NCBI GenBank assembly: GCA_041567315.1
Contig: JBFGCA010000128.1
Span: 1-12,290 of the forward strand
Source of the DNA: JBFGCA01 sp041567315
Lineage (GTDB): Bacteria; Acidobacteriota; Thermoanaerobaculia; Multivoradales; JAHEKO01
Direction: 5' to 3'
Length of the DNA stretch: 12,290 bases
Below are positions 1 through 6,384 of the stretch, piece by piece. The position numbers were made by a program, and so were the translations under genes. A model generated the notes under the pieces. That model saw nothing but the letters and a program-made list of their open reading frames with translations, had not been told where the DNA came from and made no database searches. How positions within the stretch are numbered: the stretch's first letter is position 1; every line of letters starts with the position of its first letter.

Positions 1-276
1 CGGGGTGACGAACGCCGAAGCCTGCGAGGCTTCGGCCGCCTCGAGCGCCGCGAACCCACGGCCGGTGCTCAGCGCCTGCGCCCGCAGGAAGTACTCGGCG
101 TTGTCGTACAGGGGGGCGATCGCCAACGACAGCCGCGGCAGCTCGATGCCGAGAAAGAGCAGCACGAGAGCCGCGATGACGAGCCGTCCCCCGGTGCCCC
201 TTTTCGGGGCCGCCGGGCCAGCCGGGGAGCCACCGGGTGGCCGAGGGCCTTCATCGCCGAGAGCGAGGCGCACCAT
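1..276 (-). CDS. Probable membrane glycosyltransferase (ArnT/PMT-like), N-terminal fragment
   Basis: An open frame of 92 codons begins with ATG at 276-274 and runs off the left edge with no stop, so the 3' end is missing. The visible protein has a Gly/Pro-rich, probably disordered cytoplasmic stretch (about residues 7-31). A hydrophobic segment follows (about 32-54, VIAALVLLFLGIEL and onward). Then comes an extracytoplasmic-looking region with YDNAEYFLRAQALSTGRGF at about 57-75. A first membrane helix followed by an acidic D/N-x-E-Y segment and 'A..L..G.GF' is typical of polytopic GT-C transferases of the ArnT/PMT type, which use polyprenyl-phosphate sugars. That family call is inference from the N-terminus only; another polytopic membrane protein is possible. 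It starts 5 bases after the stop of the upstream glycosyltransferase, so it is very likely co-transcribed. No strong ribosome binding site is seen. The ATG was chosen because it is adjacent to that stop and keeps the membrane helix near the N-terminus. Confidence 0.6.
   Translation of the reverse strand, partial: MVRLALGDEGPRPPGGSPAGPAAPKRGTGGRLVIAALVLLFLGIELPRLSLAIAPLYDNAEYFLRAQALSTGRGFAALEAAEASQASAFVTP
14..36. repeat. Perfect 10-bp inverted repeat with 3-base loop
   Basis: Bases 14-23 (GCCGAAGCCT) are exactly complementary to 27-36 (AGGCTTCGGC), separated by three bases at 24-26. The hairpin lies inside the reading frame of the left-edge membrane protein, where it encodes an Ala/Glu/Ser-rich stretch (AEASQASA). 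No T-tract follows in the minus-strand direction within the window, so it is not a clear intrinsic terminator. It may simply reflect GC-rich alanine codons. Confidence 0.7.
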
Positions 277-281
277 CGTCG

Positions 282-1520
282 TTACTCGAGTTTGGTCCCA
301 GGGGCCGACTCGGCTGTTGGCCGCCCGAGGTGATCGAGGAAGGCATCCAGGATCCGCCGCCGGTCGTAGTCGCTCTCCGCCAGCTTCCGCCCGGCAGCCC
401 CCAGCCCGCTGCGCAGCGCGGGACTCGCGGCCAGCTCACGGCAGGCGCGAGCGAGGCCCTCGACGTCGCCCGGGTCAACGATCGGACCCGCGCCAGCGCC
501 GCGGACGATCTCGGCCGGCTCTCCCCCGGCGACCAGAAGCAGCGGCCGCCCCGCCGCCATCGCTTCGTAGATCTTGGAGGGCACGGCACCGGGAAGGGTC
601 TCCTTGAGGCAGGCGATCGCGGCGTCGGCGGACGCCAGCAGACGCGGCATCTCCTCTCGCGGCCGCGGGTCCAGAAAGCGGACGTTGGCGAGCTCCAGCT
701 CTCGCGCGCGCTGGACCAGCCGGCGCTTCTCGGGACCGTCGCCGACCAGCACGATCCGGAAGCGCTCCAGGTCGCGCAGCCGCGCCGCCGCCTCGAGCAG
801 CTGCTCCAGCCCCTGCGCCAGCCCGTGAAGGCCCGCGTAGAGGGCGATGCACTCCCCGGGCTCACCCAGACCGCAGCGGCCCTCTCCCACCTCCAGATCG
901 GGCCGGAAGAGCTGCGTGTCGACGCCGTTCGACAGGTGGTAGGTCGGGACTGCCGGGAAGCGCCTCCGGATGTCCTCCACGATGCCCCGGCTCTGGCCGG
1001 TGACGAGCCACGCCTTCTGGTAGCAGAACGCCTCCAGCCGCTGCGCCAGGCGCAGCGCCCGCCCCTCGCCCACGACGCCGAGGCGCACGGCGCTCTCGGG
1101 CCACAGGTCCGAGACGTTGAAGATCCAGCGCGCCCCTTTGAGGCGGCTCAGCAGGAACCCCGAGATCCCCAGGAACAGCGGCGGACTCTCGGTCATCAGG
1201 AAGTCGAGTCTCGGAAGCAGCAGACTGCCGGCGACGAGCGACGACGAGACGAACGACAGGTAGCTCGCCATCCGCTTTACGAGGCCGAGGCTCTGGCTAG
1301 GGTAGATGAAGCTGCGGAGGATCCGCACTCCGGTCTGCTCTTCCCACCGCACCAACCCTCCGTAGCCAGGGTAGATCTCGCCCCCGGGGTAGTTGGGCAT
1401 CGCCGTCAGCACGACGACCTCGTGCCCACGAGCGACGAGGCGTGCGGCGAGCTCGGAGAGCCGCGCCTGGGGGGCGCCGAGCTCCGGCGGGTAGTACTGG
1501 GTGAGGAGACCGAATCGCAC
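282..1520 (-). CDS. WbuB-like GT4 family glycosyltransferase
   Basis: Soluble GT-B fold glycosyltransferase of 412 residues, expected to transfer a sugar from a nucleotide donor onto a lipid-linked polysaccharide intermediate at the inner face of the membrane. The N-terminus MRFGLLTQYYPPELGAP is the typical opening of the WbuB-like branch; E. coli WbuB is a putative N-acetyl-L-fucosamine transferase of O-antigen synthesis. Other landmarks are DLWPES (138-143), SNGVD (197-201), LVGDGPE (258-264) and PSKIYEAMAAG (314-324) in the donor-binding domain. The second Glu of the usual E-x7-E motif is E319, but the first position is G311, which is common in this branch. The start is GTG at 1520: an in-frame TGA (1538-1536, the stop of the lyase-like gene) lies just upstream and no other start codon falls between. 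The ATG overlapping that stop (1536-1534) is out of frame. The gene follows the lyase-like gene by 15 bases and precedes the membrane protein by 5. Donor and acceptor cannot be read from the sequence. Confidence 0.9.
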   Translation of the reverse strand: MRFGLLTQYYPPELGAPQARLSELAARLVARGHEVVVLTAMPNYPGGEIYPGYGGLVRWEEQTGVRILRSFIYPSQSLGLVKRMASYLSFVSSSLVAGSLLLPRLDFLMTESPPLFLGISGFLLSRLKGARWIFNVSDLWPESAVRLGVVGEGRALRLAQRLEAFCYQKAWLVTGQSRGIVEDIRRRFPAVPTYHLSNGVDTQLFRPDLEVGEGRCGLGEPGECIALYAGLHGLAQGLEQLLEAAARLRDLERFRIVLVGDGPEKRRLVQRARELELANVRFLDPRPREEMPRLLASADAAIACLKETLPGAVPSKIYEAMAAGRPLLLVAGGEPAEIVRGAGAGPIVDPGDVEGLARACRELAASPALRSGLGAAGRKLAESDYDRRRILDAFLDHLGRPTAESAPGTKLE

Positions 1521-1535
1521 GGCTGCAGAGCACCA

Positions 1536-3407
1536 TCAAGCCGCGGCGCCGCGGATCACCTCGAGGACGACCCTCGACTCGACTGGGCAATCTGCCGTCC
1601 ACGCCAGGGTCAGCCGCGGGGCTTCGTGCTTGAGGTTCCAGGCCACCGAGCTCCAGCCCGAAGAGACCCGGAAGGGCAACGACGCCTGGCCGTTGGGACG
1701 ACGCATGCGGAGGCTCCCTCTGGTGTCGGGCCAGGTTGCCGTCGCTCCCGTCTCCTCGACGGCGACCTGCGCGCCGATCGCCAACTGGAAGCCGACCGCG
1801 CAATCATGCCGGCCGCTGCCGTCGAGCCGATCGACCAGCTCCCAGACCCCCGGGGAGTGGCGGACCACCTCCCGGCGGTGGATCACCGATCCGGTGAGAC
1901 GCCGGTAGCCGAGATGCTCGCCGGCCACTCGCTCTGCCGACGCCTCGAGGAGGCGCGCCGGCGCCGGGAGGCTGGCCCGGAAGGGCCCCCAGAACACGCA
2001 CTGATCCTCGCCGTCGACGGTCACCGTGTTGTGGGCCGCCGTGCTTCGGAAGTGGTCGCGCCAGGACCCCGCCTCGTAGGTGCAGACCCCGGGGTCGACG
2101 AGCATCGGCCGGCCTAGCCCATAGAGCACGATGCCGAGGGTGTCCGCGTGGCCGTGGCCGAGGATCCGATCGGGTCCCATCGGTCCGGCGTCGAAGTAGA
2201 GCGTCGTCAGCTCGTCCCGCGCCACCGCGTAGCCTGCATCGGCGAAGACGGCGAGGGGGGCGGGTGACGGGGGCTCCGGCTCTACGAGGCCCTCGACGGG
2301 GCTCCCCAGCCAGGCTGCGTACCCGGGATCTCCGCCGGTGGCCGCGCAGCGCCAGTCCCCGCGGCCGAACAGCGCCGCCCCCGCCAGCAGCGCGTCGCGC
2401 GGATCGATCGGATATCCCGGCACGGTGTCGTTGAGCATCGGCCAGGAGCCGTCGGGCGCGGCGGTCGCGGCCAGGAACTCGAACATGCGGACGAGCGCCG
2501 GCTCGACGTCCGGCGGGACCGGCTCGCCCAGGGCCATCGCCAGCCGCCAGGTCTCGAGCAGATCCATCAGCACCAGGGTGTGATAGCTGATGCTCCGCTC
2601 GTCGTGGACGCCGTCGGGCAGGACCTGCCGCCGCATCTCGCGCCACAGGCCCTCGAGGCCGGCGCGCCGCAGCCGCTCGGCCTCGGGCCAATGGCCGAAC
2701 AGCAGGCCGACCCAGGCCAGGGCCCGGTAGTTGGCGATCAGGTGGTTGTTGGGCACGTCGTGCTCGAGATTGACGCGCAGGAACGCCGCCTGGCGGCGGA
2801 GCGACGGCTCGAGCCGCTCCGGCCAGAAGCGCCGCCAGACGCCGTCTCGCTCCAGGGCCAGGTGGAGCCGCGACCAGGCCACCAGCCGGCGGCTGAGCGG
2901 GTAGGGCTCCCACCCCGGCTCGCTCCCCACGCGGTTGTGGTTGAGCCAGTCGGCGAGCAGCTCGAGCAGCGCGTCGCGGTACTCCTCCCGGCCGGTGGCG
3001 AGCGCCGCGTGGCCGAGGGTGAGCGCCCACTCGCCGTAGTGGAGGGTGTAGGCCCACAGGCGGTTGCCCGAGGGTGAACGCTCCCAGTCGACCGGCCGGC
3101 CCATGGGCCGGGGCTCCAGGTTGAGGAAGGCGAAGACGCGCGAACGGAGCCGGTCGGCCTCCTCGAGCAGCGCGGGCTGCCGTGCCGGCGTCGCGCGGGC
3201 CGCCTCGCGGAAGGGATGCTCGCCCGGCTGCCCCACCGCGGAGTCCAGGACTCGCGGCGCCGGGAAGAGCCGCTCGCCGGCCCACGGGTAGAGCCCTCCG
3301 AAGCGGAGGCGGCGCCGGAGGCGAGCGGCGAGCACGCGAGCGGGGGTCCGCCGCAGGGCGTCCCACCGCACCGCCGCCGCCCGTCGCAACGAGCCCCGGT
3401 CCTTCAA
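1536..3407 (-). CDS. Heparinase II/III family protein (polysaccharide lyase-like)
   Basis: The 623-residue protein has the two-domain layout of heparinase II/III and alginate-lyase proteins. An alpha/alpha-toroid spans about 60-345 and a beta-sandwich domain spans about 385-620. Such enzymes cleave uronic-acid glycosidic bonds by beta-elimination. Candidate catalytic residues are kept: N221-H222 in NNHLIAN, Y275 in RSISYH, and the His residues of GHGHAD (417-422). DHFRSTAAHNTVTVDG (451-466) is the other hallmark. This argues against a dead enzyme. The N-terminal 40 residues are very Arg-rich with no hydrophobic signal-peptide core, as in related proteins of polysaccharide clusters, so the site of action is unclear. 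The start is TTG at 3407, which overlaps the oxidoreductase stop as TTGA; SD-like GAAGAG (3420-3415) lies 7 bases upstream. An internal in-frame GTG lies at codon 13. In this setting the protein may trim, edit or degrade the polymer; the substrate is unknown. Confidence 0.88.
   Translation of the reverse strand: MKDRGSLRRAAAVRWDALRRTPARVLAARLRRRLRFGGLYPWAGERLFPAPRVLDSAVGQPGEHPFREAARATPARQPALLEEADRLRSRVFAFLNLEPRPMGRPVDWERSPSGNRLWAYTLHYGEWALTLGHAALATGREEYRDALLELLADWLNHNRVGSEPGWEPYPLSRRLVAWSRLHLALERDGVWRRFWPERLEPSLRRQAAFLRVNLEHDVPNNHLIANYRALAWVGLLFGHWPEAERLRRAGLEGLWREMRRQVLPDGVHDERSISYHTLVLMDLLETWRLAMALGEPVPPDVEPALVRMFEFLAATAAPDGSWPMLNDTVPGYPIDPRDALLAGAALFGRGDWRCAATGGDPGYAAWLGSPVEGLVEPEPPSPAPLAVFADAGYAVARDELTTLYFDAGPMGPDRILGHGHADTLGIVLYGLGRPMLVDPGVCTYEAGSWRDHFRSTAAHNTVTVDGEDQCVFWGPFRASLPAPARLLEASAERVAGEHLGYRRLTGSVIHRREVVRHSPGVWELVDRLDGSGRHDCAVGFQLAIGAQVAVEETGATATWPDTRGSLRMRRPNGQASLPFRVSSGWSSVAWNLKHEAPRLTLAWTADCPVESRVVLEVIRGAAA
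3404..3407 (-). promoter_or_regulatory. TTGA start/stop overlap (translational coupling)
   Basis: The TGA stop of the bi-domain oxidoreductase (3406-3404) overlaps a TTG at 3407-3405, which opens the lyase-like frame. The rare TTG start is supported mainly by this overlap, by GAAGAG 7 bases upstream and by the continuous family-like N-terminus. Confidence 0.6.
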
Positions 3408-5602
3408 GAGGTCGCTCTTCGTCCCAGCGCGCGCTGGAGCTCGAAGGTCACCCTCGTCGTCGACACGCTGTCGGCGAAGGGCAGTGGTTCTGCTGTTCCG
3501 TCCCGCACCGCCTCGACAAAGGCTCGCAGCTCGGCCGCGTGGCCCTTGTCCTGGGTGAAGCGCTCCCGGTGGCGCGAGCGCCGCCCGTCTTCGAAGAGAT
3601 CGAGCCGCCGGAAGTTCTCGAGCACCGCGCTGCGGCCACCGCCGTGGACTTCGAGGCGCTCCTTGGCGAGGGCCCGATCGCCGCTCGCCACGTAGGTGAT
3701 CGTGCCCAGCGAGCCGTCCGGGAACTCGAGGATGGCGACGAGATTGTCGTCGCGGTAGCGGCCCCGGTTGGGCGCCGCCCGGGCGGTCGCCCGCGCCGGC
3801 GGACGGCCGGCCAGGAAGCTCAGCAGATCGACGAAGTGGCAGACCTCGCCGACCAGCCGGCCGCCGCCCTGCCGGGGATCGTGGATCCAGTGATCGGCGG
3901 GGACGTACCCGGCGTTGACCCGGTAGTGCATGACCAGGGGCTCCTCGACCGGCGCCAGGAACTCCCCGAGCCTACGGGTCAGCGGAGCGAAGCGCCGGTT
4001 GTAGCCCACCATCAGGAGCAGCGGCTCCTCGCGGTCTCTGTTGACGCCCGCGTAGACGCCCTCGATCTCGGCCAGCTCCTCGGCCGTCAGGCACAGCGGC
4101 TTCTCCACGAAGACGTGCTTGCCGGCCCGGAGGGCAGCTACGACCTGGGGCGCGTGCAGGTGATGCCGGGTAGCGATCAGGACCGCCTCGATGTCCGGAT
4201 CGCCGAGGACCTCCTCCTCGCGGGTCGTCGTGCGGCCGAAACCGAACTTCTTGGCCGCCCGGTGGGCGCTCGCCCCGCTCGAGGTACAGACCGAGGCGAG
4301 CTGGACATCCTTCATCTTCGTCAAGGCCGGCAGCAGCACGCCGCTCGCGAACTGCCCGGCGCCGAGGACGCCGAAGCGCACGGGACCCGCGGGGCGCGTC
4401 ACGGCAGCCGCGGGGAGAGGGGGCGAGACCACGGCGGCCGCGGGCTCGGTCGCTCGATCCGCCCGGCCCTCCGCCGGAGCGGCTTCGGGATACGTGAGCA
4501 GGATGCCCAGGGAGGGTTCCGGGGCACCCTTCCCCAGCAGCGCATAGGCGCGCTCCGCCTCGGCGATCGGGTAGCGGTGGGTGACGAGCGGCCCGACCAC
4601 GACCGCGCCGCTCGCCAGCAGCTCGACGAAGGCGGCGAGGTTGCGGTTCTCGGTCCAGCGGACGTAGCCGGGCGGGTAGTCGACGCCGCGCTCCTCGTAA
4701 CTCGGGTCATAGCGCCCCGGCCCGTAGGAGCGGGAGACCCGCAGGCTGAGCTCCTTCTCGTAGTAGGGCTGCCGCGGCACCTCCATGCCCACCGCGCCGA
4801 CCACCACCACGGTCGCCCGGTCGCGGGCGACCTCGCCCGCCAGCGCCACCGGCTCGCTGCTTTCGGTCGCCGCGGTCACCAGCACCGCGTCGGCGCCGCG
4901 TCCCTGGGTGACGACCCGGCAGCGCTCCGACAGCTCGGCCGCGGTCGGGACCGCGGAAAGGCCCAGCTCGCCCGCCAGGCGGCAGCGCTCCGGGTCGAGA
5001 TCCATCCCCAGCACCCGGCAGCCGCCCGCCCGCGCGATCTGGGCGGCGAGCTGCCCGACCAGGCCCAGGCCGAGGACCGCGACCGTCTCGCCGAGGGTGG
5101 CCCCGGACAGGCGGAACCCCTGGAGGGCGATGGCGCCGACGGTGGCGAAGGCGGCCTCTTCGAAGCCCACCCCATCGGGCAACCGGACCGCCAGGTTGCG
5201 GGGCACGGCGACCACCTCGGCGTGGCTCGCGTACCCCGCCCCGGCGCAGGCCACCCGGTCGCCCGGTCGGAAGTCGCCGGCCTCGGTACCGGCCTCGAGC
5301 ACCGTCCCGGCCGAGGAGTAGCCGAGCGGCACGGGCCGGTCCAGCCGGTCGCGGACCGCCGTCAGGGTCGCCGCGAGCCCGTCGCGCCGCGCCTTGTCGA
5401 CCACCCGCCGCACCAGGTCCGGCCGCTGGCGCGCCTTGCCCAGGAGGCTCTCGCCGGCGAGCTCGACCATCGTGCGCTCGGTGCCCGCGCTGAGCAGCGA
5501 GACGGCGGTGCGCACCAGGATGCCACCCGGTTGAAGGGTGGGCTCCGGGACGTCGACCACCCGCGGACCGCTGCCGCCGTACTCCTGGAGGACGGCCTTC
5601 AT
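3404..5602 (-). CDS. Bi-domain oxidoreductase (MDR dehydrogenase fused to Gfo/Idh/MocA)
   Basis: A 732-residue fusion. Residues 1 to about 370 form a medium-chain dehydrogenase (MDR) module with a Rossmann motif LGLGLVG (177-183) and an acidic residue at the end of the next strand (D201), suggesting NAD preference. An Ala/Pro/Glu-rich linker (about 372-406) joins it to a Gfo/Idh/MocA module. That module has a second Rossmann motif LGAGQFA (413-419), the EKP signature (500-502) and a GEVCHFVDLL segment (585-594). The MDR half lacks the usual zinc-site signatures: the region of the catalytic Cys reads LLSAGTER (36-43), and the GHE motif is replaced by LGYSSAG (93-99). This arrangement is known as 'bi-domain-containing oxidoreductase' and is often found in polysaccharide clusters beside heparinase-like genes, but I know of no established substrate. 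By family analogy it may oxidise or epimerise a sugar, possibly a nucleotide sugar. It starts at ATG 5602, 7 bases after the previous stop, with SD-like GGTGAG (5614-5609) at 6 bases. Confidence 0.92.
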   Translation of the reverse strand: MKAVLQEYGGSGPRVVDVPEPTLQPGGILVRTAVSLLSAGTERTMVELAGESLLGKARQRPDLVRRVVDKARRDGLAATLTAVRDRLDRPVPLGYSSAGTVLEAGTEAGDFRPGDRVACAGAGYASHAEVVAVPRNLAVRLPDGVGFEEAAFATVGAIALQGFRLSGATLGETVAVLGLGLVGQLAAQIARAGGCRVLGMDLDPERCRLAGELGLSAVPTAAELSERCRVVTQGRGADAVLVTAATESSEPVALAGEVARDRATVVVVGAVGMEVPRQPYYEKELSLRVSRSYGPGRYDPSYEERGVDYPPGYVRWTENRNLAAFVELLASGAVVVGPLVTHRYPIAEAERAYALLGKGAPEPSLGILLTYPEAAPAEGRADRATEPAAAVVSPPLPAAAVTRPAGPVRFGVLGAGQFASGVLLPALTKMKDVQLASVCTSSGASAHRAAKKFGFGRTTTREEEVLGDPDIEAVLIATRHHLHAPQVVAALRAGKHVFVEKPLCLTAEELAEIEGVYAGVNRDREEPLLLMVGYNRRFAPLTRRLGEFLAPVEEPLVMHYRVNAGYVPADHWIHDPRQGGGRLVGEVCHFVDLLSFLAGRPPARATARAAPNRGRYRDDNLVAILEFPDGSLGTITYVASGDRALAKERLEVHGGGRSAVLENFRRLDLFEDGRRSRHRERFTQDKGHAAELRAFVEAVRDGTAEPLPFADSVSTTRVTFELQRALGRRATS

Positions 5603-5609
5603 CTTCCGC

Positions 5610-6365
5610 TCACCATCCGACGAGGCTGTAGAGCAGCAGCGCCAGCACCTCCCGCCAGGCCGCCTGGACCTTCCACAGGCTGTCGGCCGACGGCAGCCAG
5701 TCCATCCAGCCGTAGGGCTCGGCCGGCCGCCGCAGGAAGTCGACCGGGTAGGCGATCGGCTCCAGCCCCCGCCGCCGGAAGGTCCGCATCGACCGCGGCA
5801 TGTGGTGGGCCGAGGTCACCAGCAGGAACTCGCCGCCGGCGAGCAGCGGGGCGACGTTCTCCGGGTGCTCGGCGGTGCTGCCGGACCGTGACTCGGCGAG
5901 GATGGTGCGCTGCGGCGCCAGGCGCCGCGCCAGCTCGCCCATCGTCCCGGCGGTGTGGCGATCGCGGCGGCCCCGCCCGGCGGAGCCCGAGAGGATCAGC
6001 CGGCAGTCCGGCCCCAGCGCGGTGCACAGCTCGATCCCGGCCAGGAAACGGAAGGTCGAGGCCCAGGGCAGCTCCGAGCTCAGCAGATCGCCGCGGCGCG
6101 CCAGGCCGCCGCCGCCGAGCACCACGACCTGCCGCACTCCGCGCTCCGCCAGGGCCTCGACCGCCGGCTGCTCGTAGCGGCCCTCGAGCGGCAGCAGCAG
6201 CAGCTCCGCCACCGGGCGAGTGCCCAGGAGCCAGAGCGCGAGCAGGGCCAGCAGGGTCGGCAACCGGCGCCGGTTTCCCCTCGTGATCCACCAGGCGACC
6301 AGCGCGATCGCCAGCCACAGCCAGAGGACGAAGTTGCCGGCGAGGGCGGTCAGCACTGGCAGCAT
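5610..6365 (-). CDS. YdcF/ElyC family membrane protein (DUF218)
   Basis: A 251-residue protein with two N-terminal membrane segments (about 9-27 and 35-57) followed by a DUF218 domain. Conserved blocks are VVVLGGGG (80-87), LILSGSAG (123-130), STAEHPENV (163-171) and LLVTSAHHMPRSM (181-193). A short hydrophobic C-terminus (LALLLYSLVGW) ends the protein. E. coli members include ElyC, required for envelope integrity and peptidoglycan synthesis at low temperature, SanA and YdcF. Their biochemical activity is not firmly established, though a role linked to undecaprenyl-phosphate carriers has been proposed for ElyC. In a polysaccharide operon an envelope or lipid-carrier role is plausible, but this is inference. 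Two ATGs lie close together at 6369 and 6365. Only the second is in frame with the DUF218 motifs, and it has GGAG at a 6-base spacing. The gene lies 19 bases downstream of the amidotransferase, the largest gap in the window. Confidence 0.85.
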   Translation of the reverse strand: MLPVLTALAGNFVLWLWLAIALVAWWITRGNRRRLPTLLALLALWLLGTRPVAELLLLPLEGRYEQPAVEALAERGVRQVVVLGGGGLARRGDLLSSELPWASTFRFLAGIELCTALGPDCRLILSGSAGRGRRDRHTAGTMGELARRLAPQRTILAESRSGSTAEHPENVAPLLAGGEFLLVTSAHHMPRSMRTFRRRGLEPIAYPVDFLRRPAEPYGWMDWLPSADSLWKVQAAWREVLALLLYSLVGW

Positions 6366-6384
6366 CCATGGCTCCGCCGCCGCC
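6366..6384 (-). promoter_or_regulatory. Intergenic spacer with ribosome binding site for the DUF218 gene
   Basis: The 19-base spacer reads, on the minus strand, as a GGC/GGA repeat ending GGAGCCATGG before the real ATG at 6365. GGAG occupies 6375-6372 and lies 6 bases from that ATG. It lies only 2 bases from the out-of-frame ATG at 6369, which supports the second ATG as the start. Confidence 0.6.

Noticed and set aside
1534..1536. ATG overlapping the lyase-like stop as a start for the next glycosyltransferase
   Set aside because: The ATG is out of frame with the MRFGLLTQYYPP N-terminus; the GTG at 1520 is the first start codon in the correct frame.
237..2117. Long plus-strand open frame of about 626 codons
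   Set aside because: It lies antisense to the WbuB-like and lyase-like genes, is rich in Arg, Pro, Ala and Gly, and shows no family motif. It is a typical shadow of GC-rich third codon positions.
3182..6286. Plus-strand open frame of about 1034 codons
   Set aside because: It spans parts of three well-supported minus-strand genes and ends in low-complexity Arg/Pro/Ala sequence. No domain, membrane segment or ribosome binding site supports it.
5599..6369. Alternative minus-strand frame starting at the ATG 6369
   Set aside because: It is shifted relative to the frame with the DUF218 motifs and two membrane helices, and its product is Arg/Ala/Pro-rich without recognisable blocks.
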